Source: an uncultured Prevotellaceae bacterium
GTDB lineage: Bacteria > Bacteroidota > Bacteroidia > Bacteroidales > Muribaculaceae
Reading direction: 5' to 3'
NCBI GenBank assembly: GCA_905207705.1
Contig: CAJLMA010000004.1
Coordinates: 177,448 to 241,447, forward strand
DNA: 64,000 bases
Made by a program: the position numbers and the translations under genes. Under the pieces are notes generated by a model that worked only from the letters and a program-made list of their open reading frames with translations, was not told the origin of the DNA and did not search any database. Positions 1 to 9,400 of this stretch are shown piece by piece; positions within the stretch are counted from its first letter, which is position 1; every line of letters starts with the position of its first letter.

Positions 1-1124
1 GGGCACAACAGGATAGCGTCAAGGTGAGTCTTATTACATGTTATCCGGGAAGCGAGATTTATGAATTGTACGGACACACCATGCTAAGGGTACGATATGC
101 CGATGTCGACATGGTGTACAACTACGGCATATTTGATTTTAACGCCCCCAATTTCATGTATCGCTTTGTCAAGGGGGAGACCGATTACAAGGTAGTGGGA
201 TATTCGTCGCAATACATGTTGCACGGTTATGAGAGCCGTAAGGTAGTCGAGCAAGATTTGAATCTCACCCAACGGCAAGCAGCCGAGGTGGTCAACGCCC
301 TTTACATAAATGCGTTGCCTGATAATGCCGTTTACAGGTATAATTACATCTATGACAATTGTGCCACGCGTCCGCGCGACATCGTGGAAAAAGCCATTGG
401 CGGAGCATTGCATTATCCGGCCATGCGCGATACGCTCACATTTCGCGAAGAGATGAGGCATTACAATGCAAATTATGCTTGGCAGCAATTCGGCATAGAC
501 CTTGTCTTGGGAAGCGGCATAGACTATGAGCTTGATTACCGGGAGCAGATGTTTGTGCCTATGGTGTTAATGGATGCTTTTGCCGGAGCGACGGTGGAGC
601 GTGGCGACACGGTAATGCCGCTTGTAAATGCGACCCGGGTGTTGAATCCCGGTGCCGACATGGGAGATGTGTTGCCACCAACACCCGAATGGATGTCGCC
701 GATGACTGTTGCGATTGCTTTGCTTGTGGTTGTCGTTGCAGTGTCGTTGCTTGACATAAAGCGGCACAAAGTGAGCCGATGGCTCGACAGCTTGCTGTTT
801 GGATTTGCCGGCATTTGCGGCATAGTCATCTTTTTCTTGATATTTGTATCCACCCATGCCGCCACGTCGCCCAATTTTAACGGGATATGGTTGCATCCCT
901 TTTCACTGCTTCCGGCAATATTAATTTGGATAAAAAAGGCAAAAAGGGTGCTTTATTTCTACCATTTTCTTAACTTTGCGGTCATTATTCTGCTGCTTGT
1001 GTCATGGCCTTTCCTGCCACAGGCTGCAAACATGGCTATTTTCCCGTTCATGTTGTGTCTTGCAACACGATCGTTCAATTATATAGTGATATTTAGCTGC
1101 AAATGCACAAAAATAAACAAATAA
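1..1124 (+). CDS. DUF4105 (Lnb N-terminal-like) membrane protein, 5' truncated
   Basis: The frame is open from the window edge, so the true start lies upstream. Residues near the left edge (CYPGSEIYELYGHTMLRV, then VYNYGIFDF and NFMYRFVKG) match the DUF4105 / Lnb N-terminal periplasmic family, a papain-like-fold domain common in Bacteroidetes cell-envelope proteins. The pattern includes a conserved Cys-Pro-Gly segment, a GH motif and a later DNCATRPRD segment that carries a likely active-site Asn-Cys. After this domain come about five hydrophobic helices (nt ~695-1100), so the C-terminal third is membrane-embedded. The stop overlaps the start of the next gene by 22 bases, suggesting coupled translation. 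Substrate unknown; the family is firm, the biochemical role is not. Confidence 0.8.
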   Translation, partial: AQQDSVKVSLITCYPGSEIYELYGHTMLRVRYADVDMVYNYGIFDFNAPNFMYRFVKGETDYKVVGYSSQYMLHGYESRKVVEQDLNLTQRQAAEVVNALYINALPDNAVYRYNYIYDNCATRPRDIVEKAIGGALHYPAMRDTLTFREEMRHYNANYAWQQFGIDLVLGSGIDYELDYREQMFVPMVLMDAFAGATVERGDTVMPLVNATRVLNPGADMGDVLPPTPEWMSPMTVAIALLVVVVAVSLLDIKRHKVSRWLDSLLFGFAGICGIVIFFLIFVSTHAATSPNFNGIWLHPFSLLPAILIWIKKAKRVLYFYHFLNFAVIILLLVSWPFLPQAANMAIFPFMLCLATRSFNYIVIFSCKCTKINK

Positions 1125-2719
1125 ACCAGATGCTCACTTCGATAGTGGCTTCAATGGTGGCTCTGACGGCGTTGTCGCAAAATAGCAACGTTGCCAGTGG
1201 GGACCGTCCACGGCTTGTCATAGGCATAGTTGTAGACCAGTTGAGGAGCGATTATCTTGAGTTGCTGCAAGCCCATTTTAGCGAAGCCGGTTTCAAGCGT
1301 CTGGTTAGAGACGGTGTCTTTATCGAGAATGTGGAGTTTGGCGTCCCCGATCTTGACATAGCTTCGGGGACGGCTATATTGATGAGCGGAACGACGCCTA
1401 AGGTCAACGGCGTTCCATGTGCTTATATTTTCGATAAGACAATCAATAAGCCGCAGTACATATTGACCGATAAGTCGGTAATGGGAAATTTCACCACCGA
1501 CACTTATTCGCCGATGGCCTATAAGGTTTCTACCGTCACCGACGAGTTGCGCATCCACACAAGCGGCCTTGGTTACATACATGCGATAGCTCCCGATGCC
1601 CAGCAGGCGATACTGCTTGCCGGCCATGCCGCCAACAGTGCATTCTGGATAGACGATGCCACCGGCAATTGGGCTTCGACGACTTTCTACAAGGATGCTC
1701 CGCAGATATTGTCGGGACGCAATTACAGGATTCCGCTTTCCACGCGGCTTGATACCGCTTCTTGGGTTCCATCCATGAAGCTTGATGATTATCCCGACAT
1801 TCTTTCGTTCAAGAAATATTATCCTTTCAGATATATATACTCATCGTCCGACCAGGATCGTTTCCGCAAGTACAAGAAAAGTGCGCTTGTGAACAACGAG
1901 GTGACCACGGCCGCGATAGAGTACCTTAACGTGTTGAAGCTTGGCAACCGCGGACAGACCGACATGCTGTGCATAGGATACACGGCAGCTCCCTATGAAT
2001 ATACGCAGGATGGCGACAACCGCGTTGAGATGCAAGACATATATTTGCGCCTCGACAACGATTTGGCACGATTGTTTTCGGCGGTAGACAAAACGGTGGG
2101 CATGGGTAATGTTTTGGTATTTGTCGCATCCACCGGTTATTATGAAGATAATACACGCCCGTCTGAACGATATAATATACCGACAGGCGAATTTTATCCG
2201 AAAAGGGCGATTTCGTTGCTCAACATGTACTTAATGGCATTGCACGGCAACGGCCAGTGGGTAAAAGGATACTTTGACAGACAATTCTACCTGAATCATG
2301 AGCTGATAAAGGAGAAAAATCTTAAACTTGACGAAGTCAGGGCTAAATCGAGCGAATTCTTAAGGCAGATGAGCGGTGTGACGGCTGCTTACACTTTTGA
2401 AGAAATTCTAAACAATCCGTCAAATGCCGAGGCATGGATGTTGCATAAGGCGATGGTGCCCGATTACTTTGGCGACATAGTGATAGAAGTGAGTCCGGGC
2501 TGGCTCATAATGGATAACGATAATGACAATTTTGACGAAGCCAAGTTGGTCAGGGCAAATGCAGTAAATTCGCCGGTGTTCATAATGGGCCCGGGAGTGA
2601 AACCGCAAAAGATATCATATCCTGTAGATGCCACGCTCATTGCCCCGACAATATCGGGAATCTTGAGGATACGCTCTCCAAATGCGGCCACAGGAATGCC
2701 GCTTGATTTGGGATACTGA
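1103..2719 (+). CDS. Alkaline-phosphatase-superfamily protein, probable pseudoenzyme
   Basis: 538 residues with an N-terminal signal sequence (hydrophobic to about residue 25, ending ALSQ). The opening RPRLVIGIVVDQLRSDYL and the C-terminal PVDATLIAPTISGILRI...G.PL pattern are those of periplasmic PafA-like alkaline phosphatase/phosphodiesterases. Several metal and nucleophile positions look lost. The usual T-x-P-G-H segment is replaced by DLDIASGTAILMSG. The metal motif usually read as SDHG is ASTGYY, and the mid-protein D..GH segment is TAAPYEYTQDGD. Only the first metal Asp (VVDQ) is evident. I infer a fold-retaining, possibly non-catalytic protein; it could bind phosphoryl ligands or act as a scaffold. 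It follows the DUF4105 gene with overlapping frames and lies 117 bp upstream of secA. Confidence 0.75.
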   Translation: MHKNKQINQMLTSIVASMVALTALSQNSNVASGDRPRLVIGIVVDQLRSDYLELLQAHFSEAGFKRLVRDGVFIENVEFGVPDLDIASGTAILMSGTTPKVNGVPCAYIFDKTINKPQYILTDKSVMGNFTTDTYSPMAYKVSTVTDELRIHTSGLGYIHAIAPDAQQAILLAGHAANSAFWIDDATGNWASTTFYKDAPQILSGRNYRIPLSTRLDTASWVPSMKLDDYPDILSFKKYYPFRYIYSSSDQDRFRKYKKSALVNNEVTTAAIEYLNVLKLGNRGQTDMLCIGYTAAPYEYTQDGDNRVEMQDIYLRLDNDLARLFSAVDKTVGMGNVLVFVASTGYYEDNTRPSERYNIPTGEFYPKRAISLLNMYLMALHGNGQWVKGYFDRQFYLNHELIKEKNLKLDEVRAKSSEFLRQMSGVTAAYTFEEILNNPSNAEAWMLHKAMVPDYFGDIVIEVSPGWLIMDNDNDNFDEAKLVRANAVNSPVFIMGPGVKPQKISYPVDATLIAPTISGILRIRSPNAATGMPLDLGY

Positions 2720-2836
2720 AAAATACTGCAGTTTCCTGTCAAGGCGGGATGCAAACAGCTTCAGTGCTGCAGGCATGATTCTCTCCCGGATAACGAAAAA
2801 TCATAAATAACGAATAAAAAACATCAGCATAATAAA

Positions 2837-5800
2837 ATGGGATTTACTGACATTTTAAAATCTCTTTTCGGAAATAAATCGCAACGCGACTTGAAAGGCA
2901 TCATGCCCATAGTGGACAAGATAAAGGCGATATATCCCGAAATAGAAAAGTTATCGAATGATGAATTGCGTCAACGCATTACCGACATTCGTGCTCGCAT
3001 AAAGGAATATGTGGCTCCGCAGCGTAATCAAATCGACGAGTTGAAAAAAGAAATAGAAACTCTCGACTATGACAAGCGCGAGCCGCTTTGGAATCAAATT
3101 GACAAAATAGAAAAAGAAATACTCGACCGCACCGAAGATATTTTGAATGAAGTGCTTCCCGAGGTTTTTGCCATTGTCAAAGACACCGCGCGCCGTTTTG
3201 CCCAAAATGAAACAATCGAGGTGACGGCAAGCGACTTTGACCGTGAGCTGGCAGCCGCAGGCAAAGACTTTATCTCGATAGACGGCGACAAGGCTATCTA
3301 TAAGAATCATTGGATGGCCGGAGGTAACGAGATAAAATGGGACATGATACACTACGATGTTCAGCTCATAGGCGGTATCGTGCTGCATCAGGGCAAGATT
3401 GCCGAGATGGCTACCGGTGAAGGTAAGACTCTTGTTGCCACATTGCCGGTATTCCTTAATGCGCTTCCGGGTAACGGAGTGCATGTGGTTACTGTCAACG
3501 ACTACTTGGCAAAGCGTGACTCGGAGTGGATGGGTCCTATCTATATGTTCCACGGTATTTCGGTCGATTGCATAGACAAGACGCAGCCCAACTCGCCGCA
3601 ACGTCGTCACGCTTATAACTGCGACATTACGTTTGGTACGAACAATGAATTCGGCTTTGATTATTTGCGCGACAATATGGCAGTGTCTCCCGAGGATCTT
3701 GTGCAGCGCAAGCACAACTATGCCATTGTCGATGAGGTCGATTCGGTGCTTATCGACGATGCCCGCACACCGTTGATTATCTCAGGACCTGTTCCAAAGG
3801 GTAACGATCAAATGTTTGTGCAATTCAAGCCAAATGTTGAAAGGGTGGTGAATGCGCAAAAGAAACTTGTAACCGACTTGCTCGGTCAGGCCAAGACATT
3901 GCTTGCAAGCAGTGATGCAGAGAAGGTTAAAGAGGGGTCGTTGCTGCTTTATCGCGCTTATAAAGGTCTTCCAAAGAACGGAGCGTTGATAAAGTTCTTG
4001 AGCCAAGAGGGCGTGAAGCCGTTGATGCTCAAGACTGAGGCATTCTACATGCAGGACAACAGCCGCGAGATGCACATAGTTACCGACCCGTTGTATTTTG
4101 TCATCGACGAGAAGAACAATAGTGTGCAACTCACCGACAAGGGTATCGACGTGTTGACAGGAACAACTTCCGACCCGACATTCTTCGTGCTGCCCGACAT
4201 TGCAACCGAATTGTCGCAAGTTGAGAATGAAAATCTCACCGAAGAAGAAAAGGTGGCAAAGAAAGATGAGTTGATGCAGAACTATGTGGTGAAGGCCGAG
4301 CGTGTTCACACTGTTAACCAGTTGTTGAAAGCTTATGCGTTGTTCACACGCGATGTCGAATATATCGTTTCGGAAGATGGTAAAGTAAAAATCGTCGACG
4401 AGCAGACGGGACGTATCATGGAGGGTCGTCGTTATAGCGACGGATTGCATCAGGCCATTGAAGCCAAGGAAGGCGTTAAGGTGGAAGATGCAACGCAGAC
4501 GTTTGCGACCATCACATTGCAGAATTACTTCAGGATGTATCACAAGCTGGCAGGTATGACCGGTACAGCCGAGACCGAAGCCGGAGAATTCTGGGACATC
4601 TACAAGCTGGACGTTGTGACGATTCCTACCAACAAGCCTGTACAGCGCGTGGACATGGACGACCGTGTCTACAAGACCAAGAAAGAAAAATACAATGCAG
4701 TCATAGAGGAAATTGAAAAAATGGTGAATGCAGGCCGTCCGGTACTTGTCGGTACGACTTCGGTCGAGATTTCAGAATTGCTGAGCCGTATGCTCACCAT
4801 GCGAAGAATACCTCACAATGTGTTGAACGCGAAGTTGCACCAGCGCGAAGCCGAGATTGTGGCACAGGCTGGTCAAAAGGCTGTCGTTACCATAGCCACC
4901 AACATGGCAGGTCGTGGTACCGATATAAAGCTGGCTCCTGAGGTAAGGGCTGCCGGCGGTCTTGCGATTATAGGTACCGAGCGTCACGAGTCGCGTCGTG
5001 TCGACAGGCAGTTGCGCGGACGTGCCGGACGTCAAGGCGACCCAGGGTCGTCGGTGTTCTTCGTGTCGTTTGAAGATACATTGATGCGTTTGTTTGCCAG
5101 CGACAACGTCGTTAAGATGCTCGACCGTTTCGGCTTGAAAGAAGGCGAGTCTATTGAGTCGCCAATGGTGACCAAGTCGGTAGAGCGTGCTCAGAAGCGC
5201 GTTGAAGAAAACAACTTCGGTATTCGTAAGCATCTTTTGGAATATGACGACGTGATGAATACACAGCGTAACGTCATATATACTCGCCGCCATCATGCGT
5301 TGATGGGAGAAAGAATAGGACTCGACATCGTAAACATGATATATGACAATGTTGAGGCTATTGTAAACGAGTATAGCGCACAAGACGATTATTCCGACTT
5401 GAAGATGAAGGTTATCACTAATTATGCCATCGAAATTCCATTCTCGGAACAAGATTTCTTGAAAATGGAAAAAGAGGATATGATAACTAAGATTTATGAC
5501 GAGGTTGTTGCAAACTTCAACCGCCGAAGCGAAAAAATCGCCGAGGTCGCTTTCCCTGTAGTCAAGATGCTTGTCGAATCGCGCGGTGCAAAAGGCTTGT
5601 TGCGCATACCTATTTCGGATGGCCGTCACACCTATGGCATACCGGCCGACATAGAGGATGCTTATCGCACCGAAGGCAAGAGCATTGCAAAGGCATGGCA
5701 GAAGGCCATATTGCTGATGACTATCGACGAGGCTTGGAAAGAACATTTGCGCGAACTCGACCAGTTGCGTCAATCGGTGCAAAATGCAAGCTACGAACAG

Positions 5801-6208
5801 AAGGATCCGTTGTTGATTTATAAGATTGAATCTTTCAACTTGTTTGCGACTATGCTCAACAACATGAATACAAAGGCAATCTCAATATTGATGAGAGGAT
5901 TCATCCCTGTTCAACAGCCGCAACCTCAACCATCGCCTCAACCATCAGTGTCAATTTCGGGAATGCCGGCAGCTCCTGCTCCTCAACCTCAGATACAAGA
6001 GATGAAGAGCGAGCCTCGCCGACCGACTCCGCAATACACCGAAAGCAAGGAGGCTTATCCGGGAGCCGATGCGCAGCGTCGTGCAGCAGGACAGCCGCAA
6101 GGACCTGTTCATCGCTCTCCTATCAAGGCAGGCCCGAAGATCGGTCGTAATGATCCTTGTCCATGTGGAAGCGGCAAGAAATACAAAGATTGCCACGGAA
6201 AAAATTAA
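2837..6208 (+). CDS. secA: Preprotein translocase ATPase SecA
   Basis: 1,123 residues, longer than E. coli SecA (901) and in the range of Bacteroidetes SecA, which carries insertions and an extended N-terminus. SecA drives unfolded preproteins through SecYEG by ATP hydrolysis at the inner membrane. Visible motifs are Walker A (MATGEGKTLVA), the DEAD-like VDEVDS segment, TGTAETEAGEF, TNMAGRGTDIKL and QLRGRAGRQGDPGSS. A proline/glutamine-rich linker precedes a C-terminal zinc-binding tail (NDPCPCGSGKKYKDCHG) that in other bacteria contacts SecB or phospholipid. It is followed by a strong hairpin terminator, so it is the last gene of its transcript. Confidence 0.98.
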   Translation: MGFTDILKSLFGNKSQRDLKGIMPIVDKIKAIYPEIEKLSNDELRQRITDIRARIKEYVAPQRNQIDELKKEIETLDYDKREPLWNQIDKIEKEILDRTEDILNEVLPEVFAIVKDTARRFAQNETIEVTASDFDRELAAAGKDFISIDGDKAIYKNHWMAGGNEIKWDMIHYDVQLIGGIVLHQGKIAEMATGEGKTLVATLPVFLNALPGNGVHVVTVNDYLAKRDSEWMGPIYMFHGISVDCIDKTQPNSPQRRHAYNCDITFGTNNEFGFDYLRDNMAVSPEDLVQRKHNYAIVDEVDSVLIDDARTPLIISGPVPKGNDQMFVQFKPNVERVVNAQKKLVTDLLGQAKTLLASSDAEKVKEGSLLLYRAYKGLPKNGALIKFLSQEGVKPLMLKTEAFYMQDNSREMHIVTDPLYFVIDEKNNSVQLTDKGIDVLTGTTSDPTFFVLPDIATELSQVENENLTEEEKVAKKDELMQNYVVKAERVHTVNQLLKAYALFTRDVEYIVSEDGKVKIVDEQTGRIMEGRRYSDGLHQAIEAKEGVKVEDATQTFATITLQNYFRMYHKLAGMTGTAETEAGEFWDIYKLDVVTIPTNKPVQRVDMDDRVYKTKKEKYNAVIEEIEKMVNAGRPVLVGTTSVEISELLSRMLTMRRIPHNVLNAKLHQREAEIVAQAGQKAVVTIATNMAGRGTDIKLAPEVRAAGGLAIIGTERHESRRVDRQLRGRAGRQGDPGSSVFFVSFEDTLMRLFASDNVVKMLDRFGLKEGESIESPMVTKSVERAQKRVEENNFGIRKHLLEYDDVMNTQRNVIYTRRHHALMGERIGLDIVNMIYDNVEAIVNEYSAQDDYSDLKMKVITNYAIEIPFSEQDFLKMEKEDMITKIYDEVVANFNRRSEKIAEVAFPVVKMLVESRGAKGLLRIPISDGRHTYGIPADIEDAYRTEGKSIAKAWQKAILLMTIDEAWKEHLRELDQLRQSVQNASYEQKDPLLIYKIESFNLFATMLNNMNTKAISILMRGFIPVQQPQPQPSPQPSVSISGMPAAPAPQPQIQEMKSEPRRPTPQYTESKEAYPGADAQRRAAGQPQGPVHRSPIKAGPKIGRNDPCPCGSGKKYKDCHGKN

Positions 6209-6234
6209 AAAAGCACCATCACAAATAATAGCTG

Positions 6235-6273
6235 GCATCCCTTCGAGAGATTTCTCTTGGAGGGATGCTTTTT
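6235..6273 (+). terminator. Rho-independent terminator after secA
   Basis: A 16-bp stem beginning GCATCCC, with a few G-T pairs, a short TTTC loop and a TTTTT run lie directly after the secA stop. This is a canonical intrinsic terminator. Confidence 0.85.
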
Positions 6274-6393
6274 GTAGTCGTAAGTCTTATGTAAGACAAG
6301 AGATAGTCGTGAAGATATTATCAATTTGTGAGGCAGGAGGTTTTTAAGACATGGCATTGTCAGGTAGCTACTGCATATAGAGACATAAAATGA

Positions 6394-6424
6394 AACCGCC
6401 CGATGCGTGACACACCGGGCGGTT
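6394..6424 (-). terminator. Terminator for the leftward giant secreted protein gene
   Basis: Perfect 9-bp arms AACCGCCCG/CGGGCGGTT with a 13-base loop just past the stop of the leftward gene. The T-run on the minus strand is interrupted (TTTCATTTT). It could also act as a back-up stop for secA transcripts. Confidence 0.65.
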
Positions 6425-6446
6425 GCTTTATGAAGTGTATTTATCG

Positions 6447-9400
6447 TTATTTGATAGCGATTTTTTGAACAGTCGCGTTTCCTGCTTTGTCGATGGCTCT
6501 TACGATATAAATGCCATTGCTTAGTGCCGACAGGTCGGCTTGACTTTCACCGTCGAGTTGCATTACTGTCGTTCCGGCGGCATTGTATATCATGGCTGTT
6601 TCGTAGTCGCCTGCGATATACAGCATGTCATCATAGGAATATATGCGGATGCCGTCGCCTGTGGACGTGCCCTTGATGCCGGAACCTCCTATTTCAAATT
6701 CGATTTCGAGCGGTTCTGATTTGCCTGTGGCAAATTTCTGCACGATTCCTGCGGTGTGCGAGCCTTTGGAAAGTCCGGTGAGTGAAAAGCGAGTATCCTG
6801 TGTGTCGGTTAATTTTTCACCATCAAGGTAGACTTCATATCCGATAACATTGACAGGCATGTACGGGTTGCCTTGCACTTGACCGTCGGTACCGATGAAT
6901 ATGTCGTCGACCAATAGGATGAAGTTGCTTATCGAGTGGTTGTTGATGGCTACATATTTTGCTTCGGCAGGGATGTCATACACATATTGCTCGTAGGTCA
7001 AAGGAACATAATAGAAGTCTTCATCGAGCCAAATGAATTTGTCAAGTTCGGGAGTAGTGGTAGAGTATCCCACTCGGATGCGTTCGAGATAACCTATCGA
7101 TTTTTCGTAAGAACATGCGTAGAATGAGAATTTGAAATCCTTATAAGGCTTGAGTTCCGGTGAAATGAGATAGTCATCGCTGTCGTAATGTACCAGTTCT
7201 TCGGCCTCGTTAAGCATGTCTCGTGCTGCAAAGAATGCAAGGGCGCGGTCGCCTGAATGGGCTGTCTCCCTGCTGAGCGGCGGAGTGGTTGTCTTGGCAT
7301 TGAATGTGATGGCAGCCATCTTTTCGTTCATGTTAGGGAATGTAGTGTTGGCAAAGCCTGTCGATTCACGTCCGTCATTGTCGATGTATTGCCAACCGAT
7401 GTTTCCGGCCGGATTCAATTCGAAGTCGGTGTAGTCATTACCGTCAAAGCTTTCGTCAATGTTAGGTTGTACATTCCACACCAGTTCGGCATCGGTCGAT
7501 TCCTCATCGGTGATTATGACATCGATTGTTGCGGGCATGTCAAGGCTTTGAGTCAATTCATAGTCAAGGGTGAATGCAATATCCTCGCCTGTTATGTTCA
7601 CGCCTTCGGCTTCGAGCGTCTCAAATCCGCGTTGAACGATGTTCAAGTTGTAAATGCCTTTGTCAATATTGCTGAATGATGCAGCACCGTCGGCAACTAT
7701 TGCCGAGTAGTTGTTTTTGTCGTTATGCAGCGTGACGGTGGCTCCATTGGCATGTGCCGGGTCGGAATTGGCGCTTACATCCACAGTAACGTCGGCAATC
7801 ATGTTGTGACGGATTTCGGGAGAGAAGGCTGCTTCCGACAGCAAGTTTGAACTTTCTCCGTAATTAGCTTTTACTGCATAAGTGTATATTCCGCTCGGGA
7901 TATTGCTTTCTTCATAAGAAAGCGTTTTCAGACCTTTGGCAACAGTAGCCCATGCCGATTCGTCTTCTTGAGCCGATTCCGGAACTCGATACAAATCGTA
8001 GCTGATTTCAGGCATTGTGCTGCCTTCAGGCTCGATGTTTTCGCACACGGCTCTCAACAAAAACCTTGCAGACTGGTTGGTGGTACGTTCGTCAAAATAA
8101 GTGTAGTTGTAGGAAGCAACGTAGTTGTTGTTGGTACATTGCGTGTATGGAAATTCTATTGTTCCGTCTTCCGTGCCATTGTCAATGGCCAAAGTAGCCC
8201 CTTTACCGCTTACTGCAATGAGGAAACCGCCCCTTTCGGCAATAACAGGTTCGGGCAAGCGATAGGTGTTCCATTCGCCGTCGACTGTAGGCACTCCTTT
8301 TACTTCATATAATACATCGGCTGTCGGGTTGCCTCCGTAGTCAAGGTCGATTATGAGCAGGTTGATTTCATCCGAGCTGATATCGGTTTTTACGCTCTGC
8401 CATTTTATTTCATAGATTTTGGCAGGCTGACGGTAAATTGATGCGAGGACATGCGAGTCGCTTCCGTATTCGTCCCAGCTGTAGGCTTGAGCTGCTGTGC
8501 CGTTGTCGTAGTGCATTTCTTGCAACGACTTTGGCTCGCTCCATTCCACATGTATGCCTCCTTGTTCGTTGTCGTAGGCTTGGACGTTGTATGGCTCTAT
8601 GATGTCGGTCTCAAGTGTTAAGTTTTTTTCTATGTCTTGGGTAATGTTGATTGTTTCGCTTGTGCCGACGTAGTTGTTCTTTTCGACTGTGAGCGTATAT
8701 TGGTATTCGTAGATATCGCGAATGATATAGGCTCCTGTTTCGTCGGTCGAGGTTGAATAAGATTCATCGCCTTCAAGCTTTATCGACGCGCCCATTATAG
8801 GGTTGCCCGAATTGTCGGTCACGGTGCCCGAAAGGTCGAATTTTTGTAATTGTTCAAGCATGAAGTCGACTGTGAGTTGGTCGCCGACATTTACTGTAAC
8901 ATGTTTTGATTGGGTCTTGTAGCCGGTGTATTGTGCAGTCACGTCATATTCGCCAGCCGGGATTTCCTCAATGGCGTACATGCCTTGCCAGTCGGTCGTT
9001 GTCGACAAGTCTCCGACCGTTACGGTCACTCCTGACGCACCCATTTCCATTCCCATCATGTCATATGAGACTGTGCCCGAGATTGAGCCGGTGTTATTCT
9101 CTTTCCAAGAGAAGTCGTTGATGTGGACACCCCAATAGTTGGTGCTCTTTGGCGTCGTGGCATAGTGCAGGTAAATGCAATATTCGCCATCCTCTTGCAC
9201 TGCAGGAATTGGAAGCTTTACATCATATCCATAGTAGCCTTTTGAGCCTTGGATGCTGACTGTTTCAATAACTTGTGCATCTTGAGGCTGCGTGCCCGAT
9301 TTTGCGATGCGCACTTCAATTTGTTCATTGTAGGCATAAGCCGTGTATGTCAAGAAACTGATTTCGGTGGCGACTCCTGCGCTTAGTTTTACAGGAGGCG

